Part shown: positions 1-6,705 of the stretch, in pieces
How positions within the stretch are numbered: the first letter of the stretch is position 1
Layout: each line of letters opens with the position of its first letter
Source: Comamonadaceae bacterium
GTDB lineage: Bacteria; Pseudomonadota; Gammaproteobacteria; Burkholderiales; Burkholderiaceae_C
Length of the DNA stretch: 16,093 nt
Direction: 5' to 3'
Assembly: GCA_947458415.1 (NCBI GenBank)
Contig: CANGZG010000040.1
Coordinates: 1-16,093, forward strand
The notes under the pieces: model-generated
What the model saw: only the letters and a program-made list of their open reading frames with translations
Told to the model about the DNA's origin: nothing
Database searches by the model: none
Position numbers and translations under genes: made by a program

Positions 1-138
1 GCGGTCAAACACAAAGCCACCAAACACCTTGTCGCTGTGCTTGATCGCGGTGTGCAAAGCGGTATGGTCGTCCATGCGCAAATCCCGCCTGAACCAGACC
101 AATACCGACGCAAAATGTGTGAAATGTCTGCTTGTCAT
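1..138 (-). CDS. phrB: Deoxyribodipyrimidine photolyase, N-terminal part (cut by window start)
   Basis: Translating the minus strand from the ATG at 138-136 gives 46 codons open to the window edge. The residues LVWFRRDLRMDDHTAL, at about 13-28, are the conserved opening of the photolyase/cryptochrome alpha/beta (antenna-binding) domain, and GGFVFD follows as the second strand. Enzymes of this family use FAD and blue light to split cyclobutane pyrimidine dimers in DNA. Only the N-terminus is visible, so the FAD-binding catalytic domain cannot be checked, and a cryptochrome-type relative is possible. The gene diverges from algH with 21 bp between the two start codons, so at least one of the two promoters must lie inside the neighbouring coding sequence. 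Confidence 0.85.
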   Translation of the reverse strand, partial: MTSRHFTHFASVLVWFRRDLRMDDHTALHTAIKHSDKVFGGFVFDR

Positions 139-159
139 CTTCACCCTTAAAATCAGCCC

Positions 160-762
160 ATGTCCATGGATTCTGCGCCCATTAACCTGACCCACCATTT
201 TTTGATCGCCATGCCCGGTCTGATGGACGAGTCTTTTTCCCGCAGCGTGGTCTACATGTGCGAGCACAGTGAACGCGGCGCTTTGGGATTGATCATCAAC
301 AAGCCCAGCCCCATGACCATGCGCTCGTTGTTCGAAAAAGTTGAATTGCAACTCGGGCGCCCCGACTTGATCGAAATCCCTGTCTTCCAAGGTGGGCCGG
401 TGCATACCGAGCGCGGTTTCGTGTTGCATGATCCCATGTCCCGCACACAGGCGGATCAGCAGCCTGAACCCGCCTATGCCTCGACCTTGGCCATCCCCGG
501 CGGTCTGGAGATGACCACCTCCAAAGACGTGCTTGAGGCTTTGTCCACGGGCGCTGGACCCAAACGCGTGCTGATCACTTTGGGCTATGCCGCTTGGGCG
601 CAAGGGCAATTGGAGTCCGAGTTGGCAGAAAACAGTTGGCTGACCGTGCAGGCGGATGACCATGTGATTTTTGACACGCCCATTGAGCACCGCTATGACA
701 GCGCATTGGCTTTGTTGGGTTTGCAGGCGTGGATGTTGTCGCCACAGGCGGGTCACGCATGA
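160..762 (+). CDS. algH: AlgH/YqgE family protein (UPF0301)
   Basis: This 200-residue protein carries the family blocks in order: HFLIAMP (about 13-19), GALGLIINKP (40-49), the GGPV turn (78-81) followed by GFVLH (86-90), and GYAAWAQGQLE to ENSW (142-160). The length is normal for the family. The biochemical role is not established; the name comes from a link to alginate regulation in Pseudomonas, and the gene commonly sits beside ruvX, as here. Two in-frame ATGs (160 and 166) are possible; the first is used, and neither has a convincing ribosome-binding site. Its stop codon overlaps the ruvX start (ATGA at 759-762), implying coupled translation. The family assignment is secure; the function is not. 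Confidence 0.93.
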   Translation: MSMDSAPINLTHHFLIAMPGLMDESFSRSVVYMCEHSERGALGLIINKPSPMTMRSLFEKVELQLGRPDLIEIPVFQGGPVHTERGFVLHDPMSRTQADQQPEPAYASTLAIPGGLEMTTSKDVLEALSTGAGPKRVLITLGYAAWAQGQLESELAENSWLTVQADDHVIFDTPIEHRYDSALALLGLQAWMLSPQAGHA

Positions 763-1178
763 ACACGGCTGTGCAGCCGATGACCCATGCCCATTTGCAT
801 TCCTTTCTTGCTTTCGATGTCGGTTTGAAACGCACGGGCGTGGCTTATGCCTCGCGCTTGTTGGGACAAGCCCAACCACAAGGGTCGGTGCATGCCAGCG
901 GGGATGCACGCTGGCCTTTGATTGCTGAGCATATTCAGCGTTGGCAACCCGATGCATTGGTGGTTGGCGTGCCTTATCACCCCGATGGGGCGGCGCACGA
1001 CAACACGGTGTTTGCGCAAAAATTTGCACGCCAATTGAAGGGGCGGTTTTCTTTGCCCGTGTTTGAAGTGGACGAGCGGTACTCCACCACCGAAGCGAAA
1101 CACCATGGCAACCAAGACATCGATGCCGCGTCTGCTTGCGTGATACTGGACCAATTTTTAAGAACCCTCACACCATGA
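759..1178 (+). CDS. ruvX: RuvX/YqgF, putative pre-16S rRNA nuclease (Holliday junction resolvase-like)
   Basis: A 139-residue RNase H-fold protein. The first strand AFDVGLKRTGVAY (18-30) carries the catalytic Asp20. VVGVPYHPDG (68-77) is the next core motif, VDERYSTTEA (104-113) carries the central acidic residues, and IDAASACVILDQFL (121-134) supplies Asp122. Family members process the 5' end of 16S rRNA; the older annotation as a Holliday junction resolvase rests on fold similarity. The reading frame extends upstream to 729, but the ATG at 759 overlapping the algH stop is preferred because of the coupling and usual family length. The 3' end again overlaps the next gene through ATGA at 1175-1178. 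Confidence 0.92.
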   Translation: MNTAVQPMTHAHLHSFLAFDVGLKRTGVAYASRLLGQAQPQGSVHASGDARWPLIAEHIQRWQPDALVVGVPYHPDGAAHDNTVFAQKFARQLKGRFSLPVFEVDERYSTTEAKHHGNQDIDAASACVILDQFLRTLTP

Positions 1179-1678
1179 GCACAGGACATTTATCTCTCGA
1201 CGCTCAGGCGTTGTACGCGCAAATGCAAACAGATTTGCGTTCGCGTGTCAGCGATTCAGCGCATTTGGTGGGCATCACCACGGGTGGCGCTTGGTTGGCC
1301 GAGCAACTGCAGTCCGATTGGCAACGCACCACACCCAAAGGGGTGGTGTCGTCTTCCATGCACCGCGACGATTTTTCCAAACGTGGTTTGGCTGACAGCA
1401 TCGCCACGCAATTGCCGTTTCAAGTCGATGGCGCGGTGATCTGGTTGATCGATGATGTGTTGTTCACTGGCAGAACCATTCGCGCCGTGGTCAATGAATT
1501 GTTTGACTACGGCAGACCAGCTGCGGTGCATCTGGCCGTCTTGGTCGACCGAGGCGGGCGTGAATTGCCGGTGCATGCCGATTACGCGGCTGCCCGACTG
1601 ACTTTGCCAGCCAGCCAAAGCCTGCGCTTGATGCGCAGCGACGCTGGTCAATTCGGATTCTCAGTGGAGGCGCGCTGA
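1175..1678 (+). CDS. pyrR: PyrR-type uracil phosphoribosyltransferase
   Basis: A 167-residue type I phosphoribosyltransferase. The PRPP loop is unmistakable: IWLIDDVLFTGRTIRA at about 89-104, followed by LFDYGRPAAV and AVLVDRGGRELP (121-132), which are typical of PyrR. It would convert uracil and PRPP to UMP. In Gram-positive bacteria PyrR also binds pyr mRNA to control attenuation. Here there is no untranslated space: the gene overlaps ruvX by 4 nt and pyrB by 1 nt (TGATG at 1676-1680), so a classical PyrR attenuator immediately upstream is unlikely. An earlier in-frame start at 1136 would overlap ruvX by over 40 nt and add residues unlike the family, so it is rejected. Confidence 0.92.
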   Translation: MSTGHLSLDAQALYAQMQTDLRSRVSDSAHLVGITTGGAWLAEQLQSDWQRTTPKGVVSSSMHRDDFSKRGLADSIATQLPFQVDGAVIWLIDDVLFTGRTIRAVVNELFDYGRPAAVHLAVLVDRGGRELPVHADYAAARLTLPASQSLRLMRSDAGQFGFSVEAR

Positions 1679-2640
1679 TGCTTTACAAACGCAATCCGCA
1701 ACTCAACCGCAACGGTGAGTTGATCCATTTGTTGTCCACCGAAGGCTTATCGAGGGACATACTGACGCACATTCTTGACACTGCCAGCCAGTTTGTGTCG
1801 GTCAATGACAGAGAAGTGAAAAAAGTCCCGCTGCTGCGCGGAAAGTCAGTGTTTAATTTGTTTTTCGAGAACAGCACCCGCACCCGCACCACCTTCGAGA
1901 TTGCAGCCAAACGCTTGAGTGCCGACGTGTTCAACCTCGACATTGCGCGTTCTTCGGCGAGCAAAGGCGAGAGTTTGCTTGACACCATCGCCAACCTGAG
2001 CGCCATGGCCGCAGACATTTTTGTCGTGCGTCACAGTGAATCGGGCGCGCCTTATTTGATCGCCGAGCATGTGGCACCCCATGTGCATGTCATCAATGCG
2101 GGCGACGGCAGGCATGCCCACCCAACGCAAGGCTTGCTCGATGCCTACACCATTCGGCATTTCAAAAAAGACTTTGCCAATTTGCGTGTCGCCATCGTGG
2201 GTGATGTGCTGCATTCGCGCGTGGCCCGCTCTGACATTCACGCATTGACCACGCTTGGTTGCGCCGAGGTGCGTGTGGTCGGTCCCAAAACACTGGTGCC
2301 TGCAGACTTGTCGCAACTCGGTGTCAAGGTGTTTCACGACATCGAACATGGCATTCGCGATTGCGATGTGGTGATTGCACTGCGTTTGCAAAACGAACGA
2401 ATGAGTGGCGCATTGTTGCCCTCTAGCCAAGAATATTTCAAAAGCTTTGGCTTGACACAAGCCCGCATGCAATTGGCCAAACCGGACGCCATCGTGATGC
2501 ACCCGGGTCCGATCAACCGAGGTGTGGAAATTGAATCGGCCGTGGTAGATGGACCGCAAAGCGTGATCCTCACGCAAGTCACCTTCGGCATTGCGGTGCG
2601 CATGGCTGTCATGTCCATCGTGGCAGGGAACGACGCATGA
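1678..2640 (+). CDS. pyrB: Aspartate carbamoyltransferase, catalytic subunit
   Basis: A 320-residue aspartate transcarbamoylase that joins carbamoyl phosphate and aspartate, the first committed step of pyrimidine synthesis. Visible motifs: FFENSTRTRTTFE (62-74, carbamoyl phosphate binding), SSASKGES with Lys96 (the mobile-loop lysine), HPTQGLLDA (148-156), RLQNERM (236-242) and HPGPINRG (275-282, the 240s-loop type). No pyrI regulatory-subunit gene is present; the next gene is a degenerate dihydroorotase, the arrangement known from Pseudomonas, where such a protein forms a dodecamer with PyrB. The start ATG overlaps the pyrR stop by one base, and GTGGAGG a few bases upstream, inside pyrR, can serve as ribosome-binding site. 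Confidence 0.97.
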   Translation: MLYKRNPQLNRNGELIHLLSTEGLSRDILTHILDTASQFVSVNDREVKKVPLLRGKSVFNLFFENSTRTRTTFEIAAKRLSADVFNLDIARSSASKGESLLDTIANLSAMAADIFVVRHSESGAPYLIAEHVAPHVHVINAGDGRHAHPTQGLLDAYTIRHFKKDFANLRVAIVGDVLHSRVARSDIHALTTLGCAEVRVVGPKTLVPADLSQLGVKVFHDIEHGIRDCDVVIALRLQNERMSGALLPSSQEYFKSFGLTQARMQLAKPDAIVMHPGPINRGVEIESAVVDGPQSVILTQVTFGIAVRMAVMSIVAGNDA

Positions 2641-3929
2641 ACATCTTGATTCAAAACGGTCTGGTGATTGACCCGGCCAGCGGTTTTCAACAAACAGCCG
2701 ACCTCGCCATTCAAAAAGGCCATGTGCTGACCATCGGCAAGGTGGCGGCTCATTTCAGGCCCGATCAAACCATCGATGCCAGCGGCATGGTCGTCATGCC
2801 GGGTTTGGTCGACGCGTGCGCCAGATTGGGTGAGCCTGGCCATGAACACGAAGGCATGCTGTCGAGCGAACTCGGTGCGGCGGTGGCGGGTGGGGTCACC
2901 AGCGTGGTCTGCCCGCCGGACACGCAACCTGTGTTGGACGAACCTGGCTTGGTTGAAATGTTGCAATTTCGCGCGGCGCGCTTGCAACTTTCGCGTGTGT
3001 TTCCTTTGGGCGCTTTGACCAAAGGCTTGTCGGGTGAAAGCCTGACCTCGATGGCTGAATTGACGTTGGCCGGTTGCGTCGGGTTTTCGCAAGCCGAAGA
3101 AGCCATGACCCAAACCCAAACACTGCAACGCGCCATGCAATATGCCGCCACCTATGGTTACGTCGTGTGGATGCGTGCGCAAGATGCGTTTTTGGGCAAA
3201 GGGGTTGCGGCCAGCGGACCCTTGGCCACTCGACTGGGTTTGAGTGGCGTGCCGGTGGCCGCAGAAACCATTGCCTTGCACACGTTGATTGACACCATGC
3301 GCAGCACCGGCGCGCGTGTGCATGTGTGTCGCTTGTCCAGCGCCGCAGGCGTGGCGTTGGTACGGCAAGCGAAGGCAGAAGGCTTGGCCATCACAGCCGA
3401 TGTCAGCATTCACCAGTTGCACTTCACTGACAACGATGTTGGCTACTTTGACACGCGCGCACGGCTGACGCCAGCTTTGCGTCAGCAGCGTGACCGTGAC
3501 GCTTTGCGCGATGGTTTGGCAGATGGCACCATCGATGTGCTGGTGTCAGACCACACACCTGTCGAAGGTGACGCCAAAGATTTGCCATTTGCCCAAGCAC
3601 AACCCGGCGCCGCGGCATTAGAGATGCTTTTGAGCGCAACCTTGAAATGGGCAGAGCAAAGCGGTGTCAATTGGATGCGTGCATTGCAAACGGTGACCAG
3701 CGCACCGGCAGCTTTATTGGGTACTGCTGGAGAAGGCTTGGGTCATTTGCAAGAGGGTGGGCCAGCAGACATCTGCATTTACGACCCTGCAGCCCAATGG
3801 CAAGTGACGCCGAACGCCTTGTTGAGCCAAAGCAAGCACACGCCGTTTGCGTTTGACATGAACGGCAGTTCGATGCCCGGGCGAGTGCACACCACACTGG
3901 TCGGTGGCAAGGTGGCTTATCAGGCCTGA
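2637..3929 (+). CDS. pyrX: Dihydroorotase-like protein lacking catalytic metal ligands (PyrX/PyrC')
   Basis: A 430-residue amidohydrolase-fold protein of class I dihydroorotase length, overlapping pyrB by 4 nt (ATGA at 2637-2640). Most zinc ligands are replaced. The HxH pair of the usual DLHVHLREPG motif reads DACARLGEPG here (Cys61, Arg63). The aspartate expected after GCVAFS is Gln152. The later histidines are Arg180 (in MRAQD) and Arg232 (in HVCRLSS). Only the final aspartate, Asp305 in VSDHTP, survives. It is therefore very probably inactive as a dihydroorotase. Known relatives in Pseudomonas (PyrC') are needed for assembly or activity of the PyrB complex, and that role is inferred here. 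An active pyrC should exist elsewhere in the genome. The stop is one base away from the stop of the convergent fccB. Confidence 0.93.
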   Translation: MNILIQNGLVIDPASGFQQTADLAIQKGHVLTIGKVAAHFRPDQTIDASGMVVMPGLVDACARLGEPGHEHEGMLSSELGAAVAGGVTSVVCPPDTQPVLDEPGLVEMLQFRAARLQLSRVFPLGALTKGLSGESLTSMAELTLAGCVGFSQAEEAMTQTQTLQRAMQYAATYGYVVWMRAQDAFLGKGVAASGPLATRLGLSGVPVAAETIALHTLIDTMRSTGARVHVCRLSSAAGVALVRQAKAEGLAITADVSIHQLHFTDNDVGYFDTRARLTPALRQQRDRDALRDGLADGTIDVLVSDHTPVEGDAKDLPFAQAQPGAAALEMLLSATLKWAEQSGVNWMRALQTVTSAPAALLGTAGEGLGHLQEGGPADICIYDPAAQWQVTPNALLSQSKHTPFAFDMNGSSMPGRVHTTLVGGKVAYQA

Positions 3930-3930
3930 A

Positions 3931-5202
3931 TTAGCCCAGCGAATCCGCCCAAATGTTTTGCGCCCAATTCCACGCGTAAGTGCCTTCCAGCGTGTTGGCC
4001 TCGCTTGAGAGTCCGCCGGAACCAGGTACGGTCTTGTAGGTTTTCTCGTCAGCCAAGTATTGGTGAACAGACGCTACGTGCACCACCATGTGGTCGTTGA
4101 CATAGCTGTAACACGTGTTGGTCAGGTAAGGCGTCGGATGGGCTTCAAGACCAGAGAGTTGTGCCACGATGGCGGCCGCTGCCACTTTGGCGTGCGAGTT
4201 GGCCATGTGGCCGGATTTGGGCATGGCAGGTGCCGCCAAGATGGCATCACCCAAAATGTGAATGTCTTTGGCTGCAACCGATTCAAAGGTTTGATAGTGG
4301 ATGCCACACCAGCGGTTATTGGCGGTGGCCAAACCGGTTTGCATCGCAATCGCACCAGCGCGCATGGCCGGCAACACGTTCATCACATCTGCACGCACCG
4401 GCTCTTGCACATCAAAACGGATGCTTTGGCTGTCCACCGCCGTGACTTTGTGGTTGGGGCGGTATTCAATGATGTCTTTGTAGTTGTCGCTCCAAAACTT
4501 CTTGAACAAACCGGCTTTGGAGGTGACATCCGGATTGGCATCCAAGATCAACACCTTCGATTTGGGTTTGGCTTGTTTGAAGTAATGGGCCACTTGGCTG
4601 GCGCGTTCGTAGGGTCCGGGCGGGCAGCGGTAGGGCGCTTCAGGCACTGTCAAAGCATACACACCGCCATCGGGCATGGCCTCGAGTTGCTTGCGCAAGG
4701 CCAAGGTTTCAGGGCCCGCTTTCCATGCTTGCAATACCTGCCCGCTGGCGTTGGCTGCTTGCAGGCCTTCAATGCTGTCAAACACCATGTCGACACCGGG
4801 AGAAAGCACCAATTTGTCGTAGCTGATGTTGCCGCCGTTTTGCAGGCTGACGGTTTTTTTCTGCGGGTCGATTGCCGTGGCTTTGTCTCTGACCACCGTC
4901 ACGCCGTGTTTGGACGACAGCGCGTCGTAGGAGGTGGTGAGGTCAGCCAATGATTTGCTGCCACCGATCACCAAATTGGACATGGGGCAGGAAATGAATT
5001 GCGCGCTGGGTTCGATCAACAGCACGTTGATTTTGTGGTCAGAAAACAGCCGCACGTATTTGGCGGCGGTGGCACCGCCATACCCGCCACCGATGACCAC
5101 GACTTGGGCTTTGGCAGGCAAGTTGGCGGCCCATGCACGGGACAGCACAGAAGGGGCGCAGCCCAGTGCAAACGATGCTTGCAGCAGTTGTCTTCTTTTC
5201 AT
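3931..5202 (-). CDS. fccB: Flavocytochrome c sulfide dehydrogenase, flavoprotein subunit (FccB/SoxF family)
   Basis: A 423-residue periplasmic flavoprotein. The N-terminus MKRRQLLQ plus a hydrophobic stretch to AWA (23-25) looks like a twin-arginine signal. The Rossmann motif VVVIGGGYGGATAA (34-47) binds FAD. Three cysteines match the Allochromatium enzyme: Cys72 (SCPMSN, covalent flavin attachment), and Cys193 (RCPPGPYERA) with Cys364 (TNTCYSYV), the redox disulfide where sulfide is oxidised. ILGDAI (316-321) is the second FAD contact, and the C-terminal FCSD domain ends with AWNWAQNIWADSLG. The enzyme oxidises sulfide to sulfur or polysulfide and passes electrons to the cytochrome encoded just upstream. 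The start has a strong ribosome-binding site, AAGGAG, made partly from the fccA stop codon. A sulfide:quinone reductase is less likely because of the FCSD C-terminus and export signal. Confidence 0.93.
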   Translation of the reverse strand: MKRRQLLQASFALGCAPSVLSRAWAANLPAKAQVVVIGGGYGGATAAKYVRLFSDHKINVLLIEPSAQFISCPMSNLVIGGSKSLADLTTSYDALSSKHGVTVVRDKATAIDPQKKTVSLQNGGNISYDKLVLSPGVDMVFDSIEGLQAANASGQVLQAWKAGPETLALRKQLEAMPDGGVYALTVPEAPYRCPPGPYERASQVAHYFKQAKPKSKVLILDANPDVTSKAGLFKKFWSDNYKDIIEYRPNHKVTAVDSQSIRFDVQEPVRADVMNVLPAMRAGAIAMQTGLATANNRWCGIHYQTFESVAAKDIHILGDAILAAPAMPKSGHMANSHAKVAAAAIVAQLSGLEAHPTPYLTNTCYSYVNDHMVVHVASVHQYLADEKTYKTVPGSGGLSSEANTLEGTYAWNWAQNIWADSLG

Positions 5203-5207
5203 GAGAA

Positions 5208-5213
5208 CTCCTT
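5208..5213 (-). promoter_or_regulatory. Ribosome-binding site of fccB
   Basis: On the minus strand the sequence is AAGGAG, then TTCTC, then the fccB ATG at 5202. It overlaps the TAA stop of fccA (5214-5212), so fccA termination and fccB initiation are physically coupled. It fixes the fccB start. Confidence 0.85.
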
Positions 5214-5541
5214 AGCGGGGCAGGGCCGCAAAATAATCGGCCAAGGAAGTGATTTGGGCATCACTCAATCCCTTGCTGAGTTGGTGCATGATGGTGGCAG
5301 GGCGTGTGCCGTTTTTGAATGCTTGCATTTGTTGCACCATGTAGTCGCGTGGCAAGCCAGCGATGGATGGCACGCTGGAATCTTTCACCGTGCGCCCCTC
5401 GGTGCCGTGGCAATTGGCGCACATCGCGGCATTGGCACGTTGGTGCAATTGGGTGGAAGGCGTGTCTTGTGCAGTGGCATGCAAGCTCACAGCACACAGT
5501 GACAAACCCAAGGCTGGGATGAGTTGGCGGGTGATGGGCAT
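5212..5541 (-). CDS. fccA: Small monohaem cytochrome c, partner of FccB (FccA/SoxE-like)
   Basis: A 109-residue protein with a Sec signal peptide (cleavage likely after HATA, residue 24) and one haem c site, CANCH (41-45). Met85 in ATIMHQL is the likely distal ligand, and LADYFAALP (99-108) is the C-terminal helix typical of class I cytochromes in the FccA family. It would accept electrons from the FccB flavin in the periplasm. Many characterised FccA proteins are dihaem; this one is a single-haem form. The frame stays open to 5682, inside modE, but that extension is not signal-peptide-like. Starts at 5541 (with GAGAGA upstream) or 5553 (MRDV...) are both plausible. It lies about 60 nt after the modE stop and runs directly into fccB. 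Confidence 0.9.
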   Translation of the reverse strand: MPITRQLIPALGLSLCAVSLHATAQDTPSTQLHQRANAAMCANCHGTEGRTVKDSSVPSIAGLPRDYMVQQMQAFKNGTRPATIMHQLSKGLSDAQITSLADYFAALPR

Positions 5542-5599
5542 GACGTCTCTCATGGGAATGGGGGGTTGGTACAGGTTGACTTTAACCGCTTCGCCGGGC

Positions 5600-6370
5600 T
5601 CAGACCAATGCCAGCACCAAAGAAGAATCTTCGAAAAATGCATAAACCGTGTCGCCAGTCTTGATGCCCGTGTGCTGGGCAAACCCGATCAGGTTCAGGT
5701 TTGGACTGATTTGCAAACTGATTTCAGCCGGCTCACTTCGGGATTTGCGCTTGACTTTGCCGCTCAACAGATTGGCCGTTGGTGCCACCGGCGGGTCACG
5801 AGACATGCTCACCGCGGTCGCTTTGCACCAGACCATGACCTCTACCCCGGCTTGCAGGTCCAGCAATTGCGCGCTTTCGCGGGTGATTTTGGCGATCAAC
5901 TGGGTGCTGTCTGGCAGTTGGACAGTGACCCATGCCAAACCACCCACCCTTCGGAGTTGGGTGACTTCTGCCAGAAACTGGTTTCGCATGCTGGTGCGAA
6001 ATGTCAACGCCAGCGAAGCCTTGGGCATGGCTTGGTGGCTTTGCGATTGCTGCATATCAACCATCAGTTGTTTGCGAGCCGTCCCCAGGCGTTGAGCAGC
6101 GTCCAAGAGTTGCTGTCCAGCTTGCGTCAGGCGTGCGCCACCACCGCCCGCGCCGCCAACCACTTTCTCAACCAACGCCACACCTGACAGGTTACTGAGC
6201 GTGTCAATCGCTTGCCATGCGGCTTTGTAGCTGACACCGGCGTCGCGGGCCGCTTGCGAGATGGACCCGGCCTTGGACAAGCTGCGCAATATCTGCAAGC
6301 GTTTGTCGGTGATGGCATGCCCCAGTGCTTGGGACACGCGAAGTGTTTTTTTGGCAGTGGCCACAGTCAA
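5600..6370 (-). CDS. modE: Molybdate-responsive transcriptional regulator ModE
   Basis: A 256-residue ModE with an N-terminal winged helix-turn-helix (GSISQAARDAGVSYKAAWQA at 35-54), the glycine-rich segment VVGGAGGGGARLT (70-82) characteristic of ModE, and two C-terminal Mop/TOBE domains (about 125-190, and 197-256 ending VYAFFEDSSLVLAL). Dimers bind molybdate through the Mop domains and then bind DNA, typically repressing modABC and activating molybdoenzyme genes. No ATG is available at the right place. The start is read as TTG at 6370; GTG at 6364 is the alternative. The probable operator lies 16 bp upstream, so autoregulation is likely. The gene diverges from modABC and is followed in the same orientation by fccAB. 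Confidence 0.94.
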   Translation of the reverse strand: MTVATAKKTLRVSQALGHAITDKRLQILRSLSKAGSISQAARDAGVSYKAAWQAIDTLSNLSGVALVEKVVGGAGGGGARLTQAGQQLLDAAQRLGTARKQLMVDMQQSQSHQAMPKASLALTFRTSMRNQFLAEVTQLRRVGGLAWVTVQLPDSTQLIAKITRESAQLLDLQAGVEVMVWCKATAVSMSRDPPVAPTANLLSGKVKRKSRSEPAEISLQISPNLNLIGFAQHTGIKTGDTVYAFFEDSSLVLALV

Positions 6371-6386
6371 ATTCGCTTATGGTACA

Positions 6387-6413
6387 TTCGCTATTCTAAA
6401 AAAGAATAGCGAA
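6387..6413. promoter_or_regulatory. Probable ModE operator (perfect 27-bp palindrome)
   Basis: The arms TTCGCTATTCT (6387-6397) and AGAATAGCGAA (6403-6413) are exact inverted repeats separated by AAAAA. Known ModE boxes have the form CGnTATnT...AnATAnCG with a short A/T-rich centre, and this site fits that layout. It lies in the modE/modABC divergent region, 16 bp before modE and 343 bp before modA. A hairpin terminator is unlikely because neither side is followed by a T-run. Assignment to ModE is by position and similarity to the known box, not by experiment. Confidence 0.82.
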
Positions 6414-6419
6414 AATCAA
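6393..6419 (-). promoter_or_regulatory. modE: Possible modE promoter overlapping the ModE operator
   Basis: On the minus strand TTGATT (6419-6414) and TAGAAT (6398-6393) resemble -35 and -10 hexamers. The spacing is only 15 bp, so this is weak. If used, the -10 lies inside the palindrome and transcription would start close to 6386, giving a very short leader and direct autorepression by ModE. Confidence 0.3.
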
Positions 6420-6443
6420 TGTCACATTCCATTCGTGCTACGG

Positions 6444-6587
6444 ATGGAACACCCTGGGATTCGAAGCATGTATTCAAGGCATTTAACCGGTCGCATCAGC
6501 AAAGCGTTGGTGGCCATTCTAGGCACAGTTGGTACGGCCCAAAGCATGGCAGCCGATGTGCCGTCCGCTTCACTGCACGTTGTATGA
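6444..6587 (+). CDS. Short reading frame with signal-peptide-like sequence, possible gene remnant
   Basis: A 47-codon frame (ATG at 6444, alternative at 6468) between the ModE operator and modA. Residues 12-36 have the makeup of an export signal: SRHLTGRISK (basic), ALVAILGTVGTA (hydrophobic), then SMAA as a cleavage site, followed by only about ten more residues before the TGA at 6585. The neighbouring frame stays open past the stop and continues into modA without interruption, which would fit a frameshifted remnant of a secreted protein, but I do not recognise a family. It may instead be a tiny exported peptide or chance. No clear ribosome-binding site is visible. Confidence 0.25.
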   Translation: MEHPGIRSMYSRHLTGRISKALVAILGTVGTAQSMAADVPSASLHVV

Positions 6588-6705
6588 AGATGTTCCGCAC
6601 GCAGTCATGTTGAATGCCACAGACCCACTTTGCAATGGCGATTTGGTCGGTTTCCACGACCTTTTATTTGCTGAGCGCCAGTTCCAGCAAAACATTCACG
6701 CGCGA

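Noticed and set aside
2334..3422. 362-codon open frame on the minus strand opposite pyrB/pyrX
   Set aside because: It spans two well-supported genes on the other strand and has no recognisable motif; chance open frame.
4060..4953. 297-codon open frame on the plus strand opposite fccB
   Set aside because: The fccB frame has a full set of conserved motifs. The antisense product is low-complexity His/Gly/Val/Arg-rich and matches no family.
5574..5587. GGTT...AACC inverted repeat between modE and fccA
   Set aside because: Arms of only four bases; expected by chance.
5542..5682. N-terminal extension of fccA into modE
   Set aside because: It would overlap the modE 3' end and place the signal peptide internally; starts at 5541/5553 are better.
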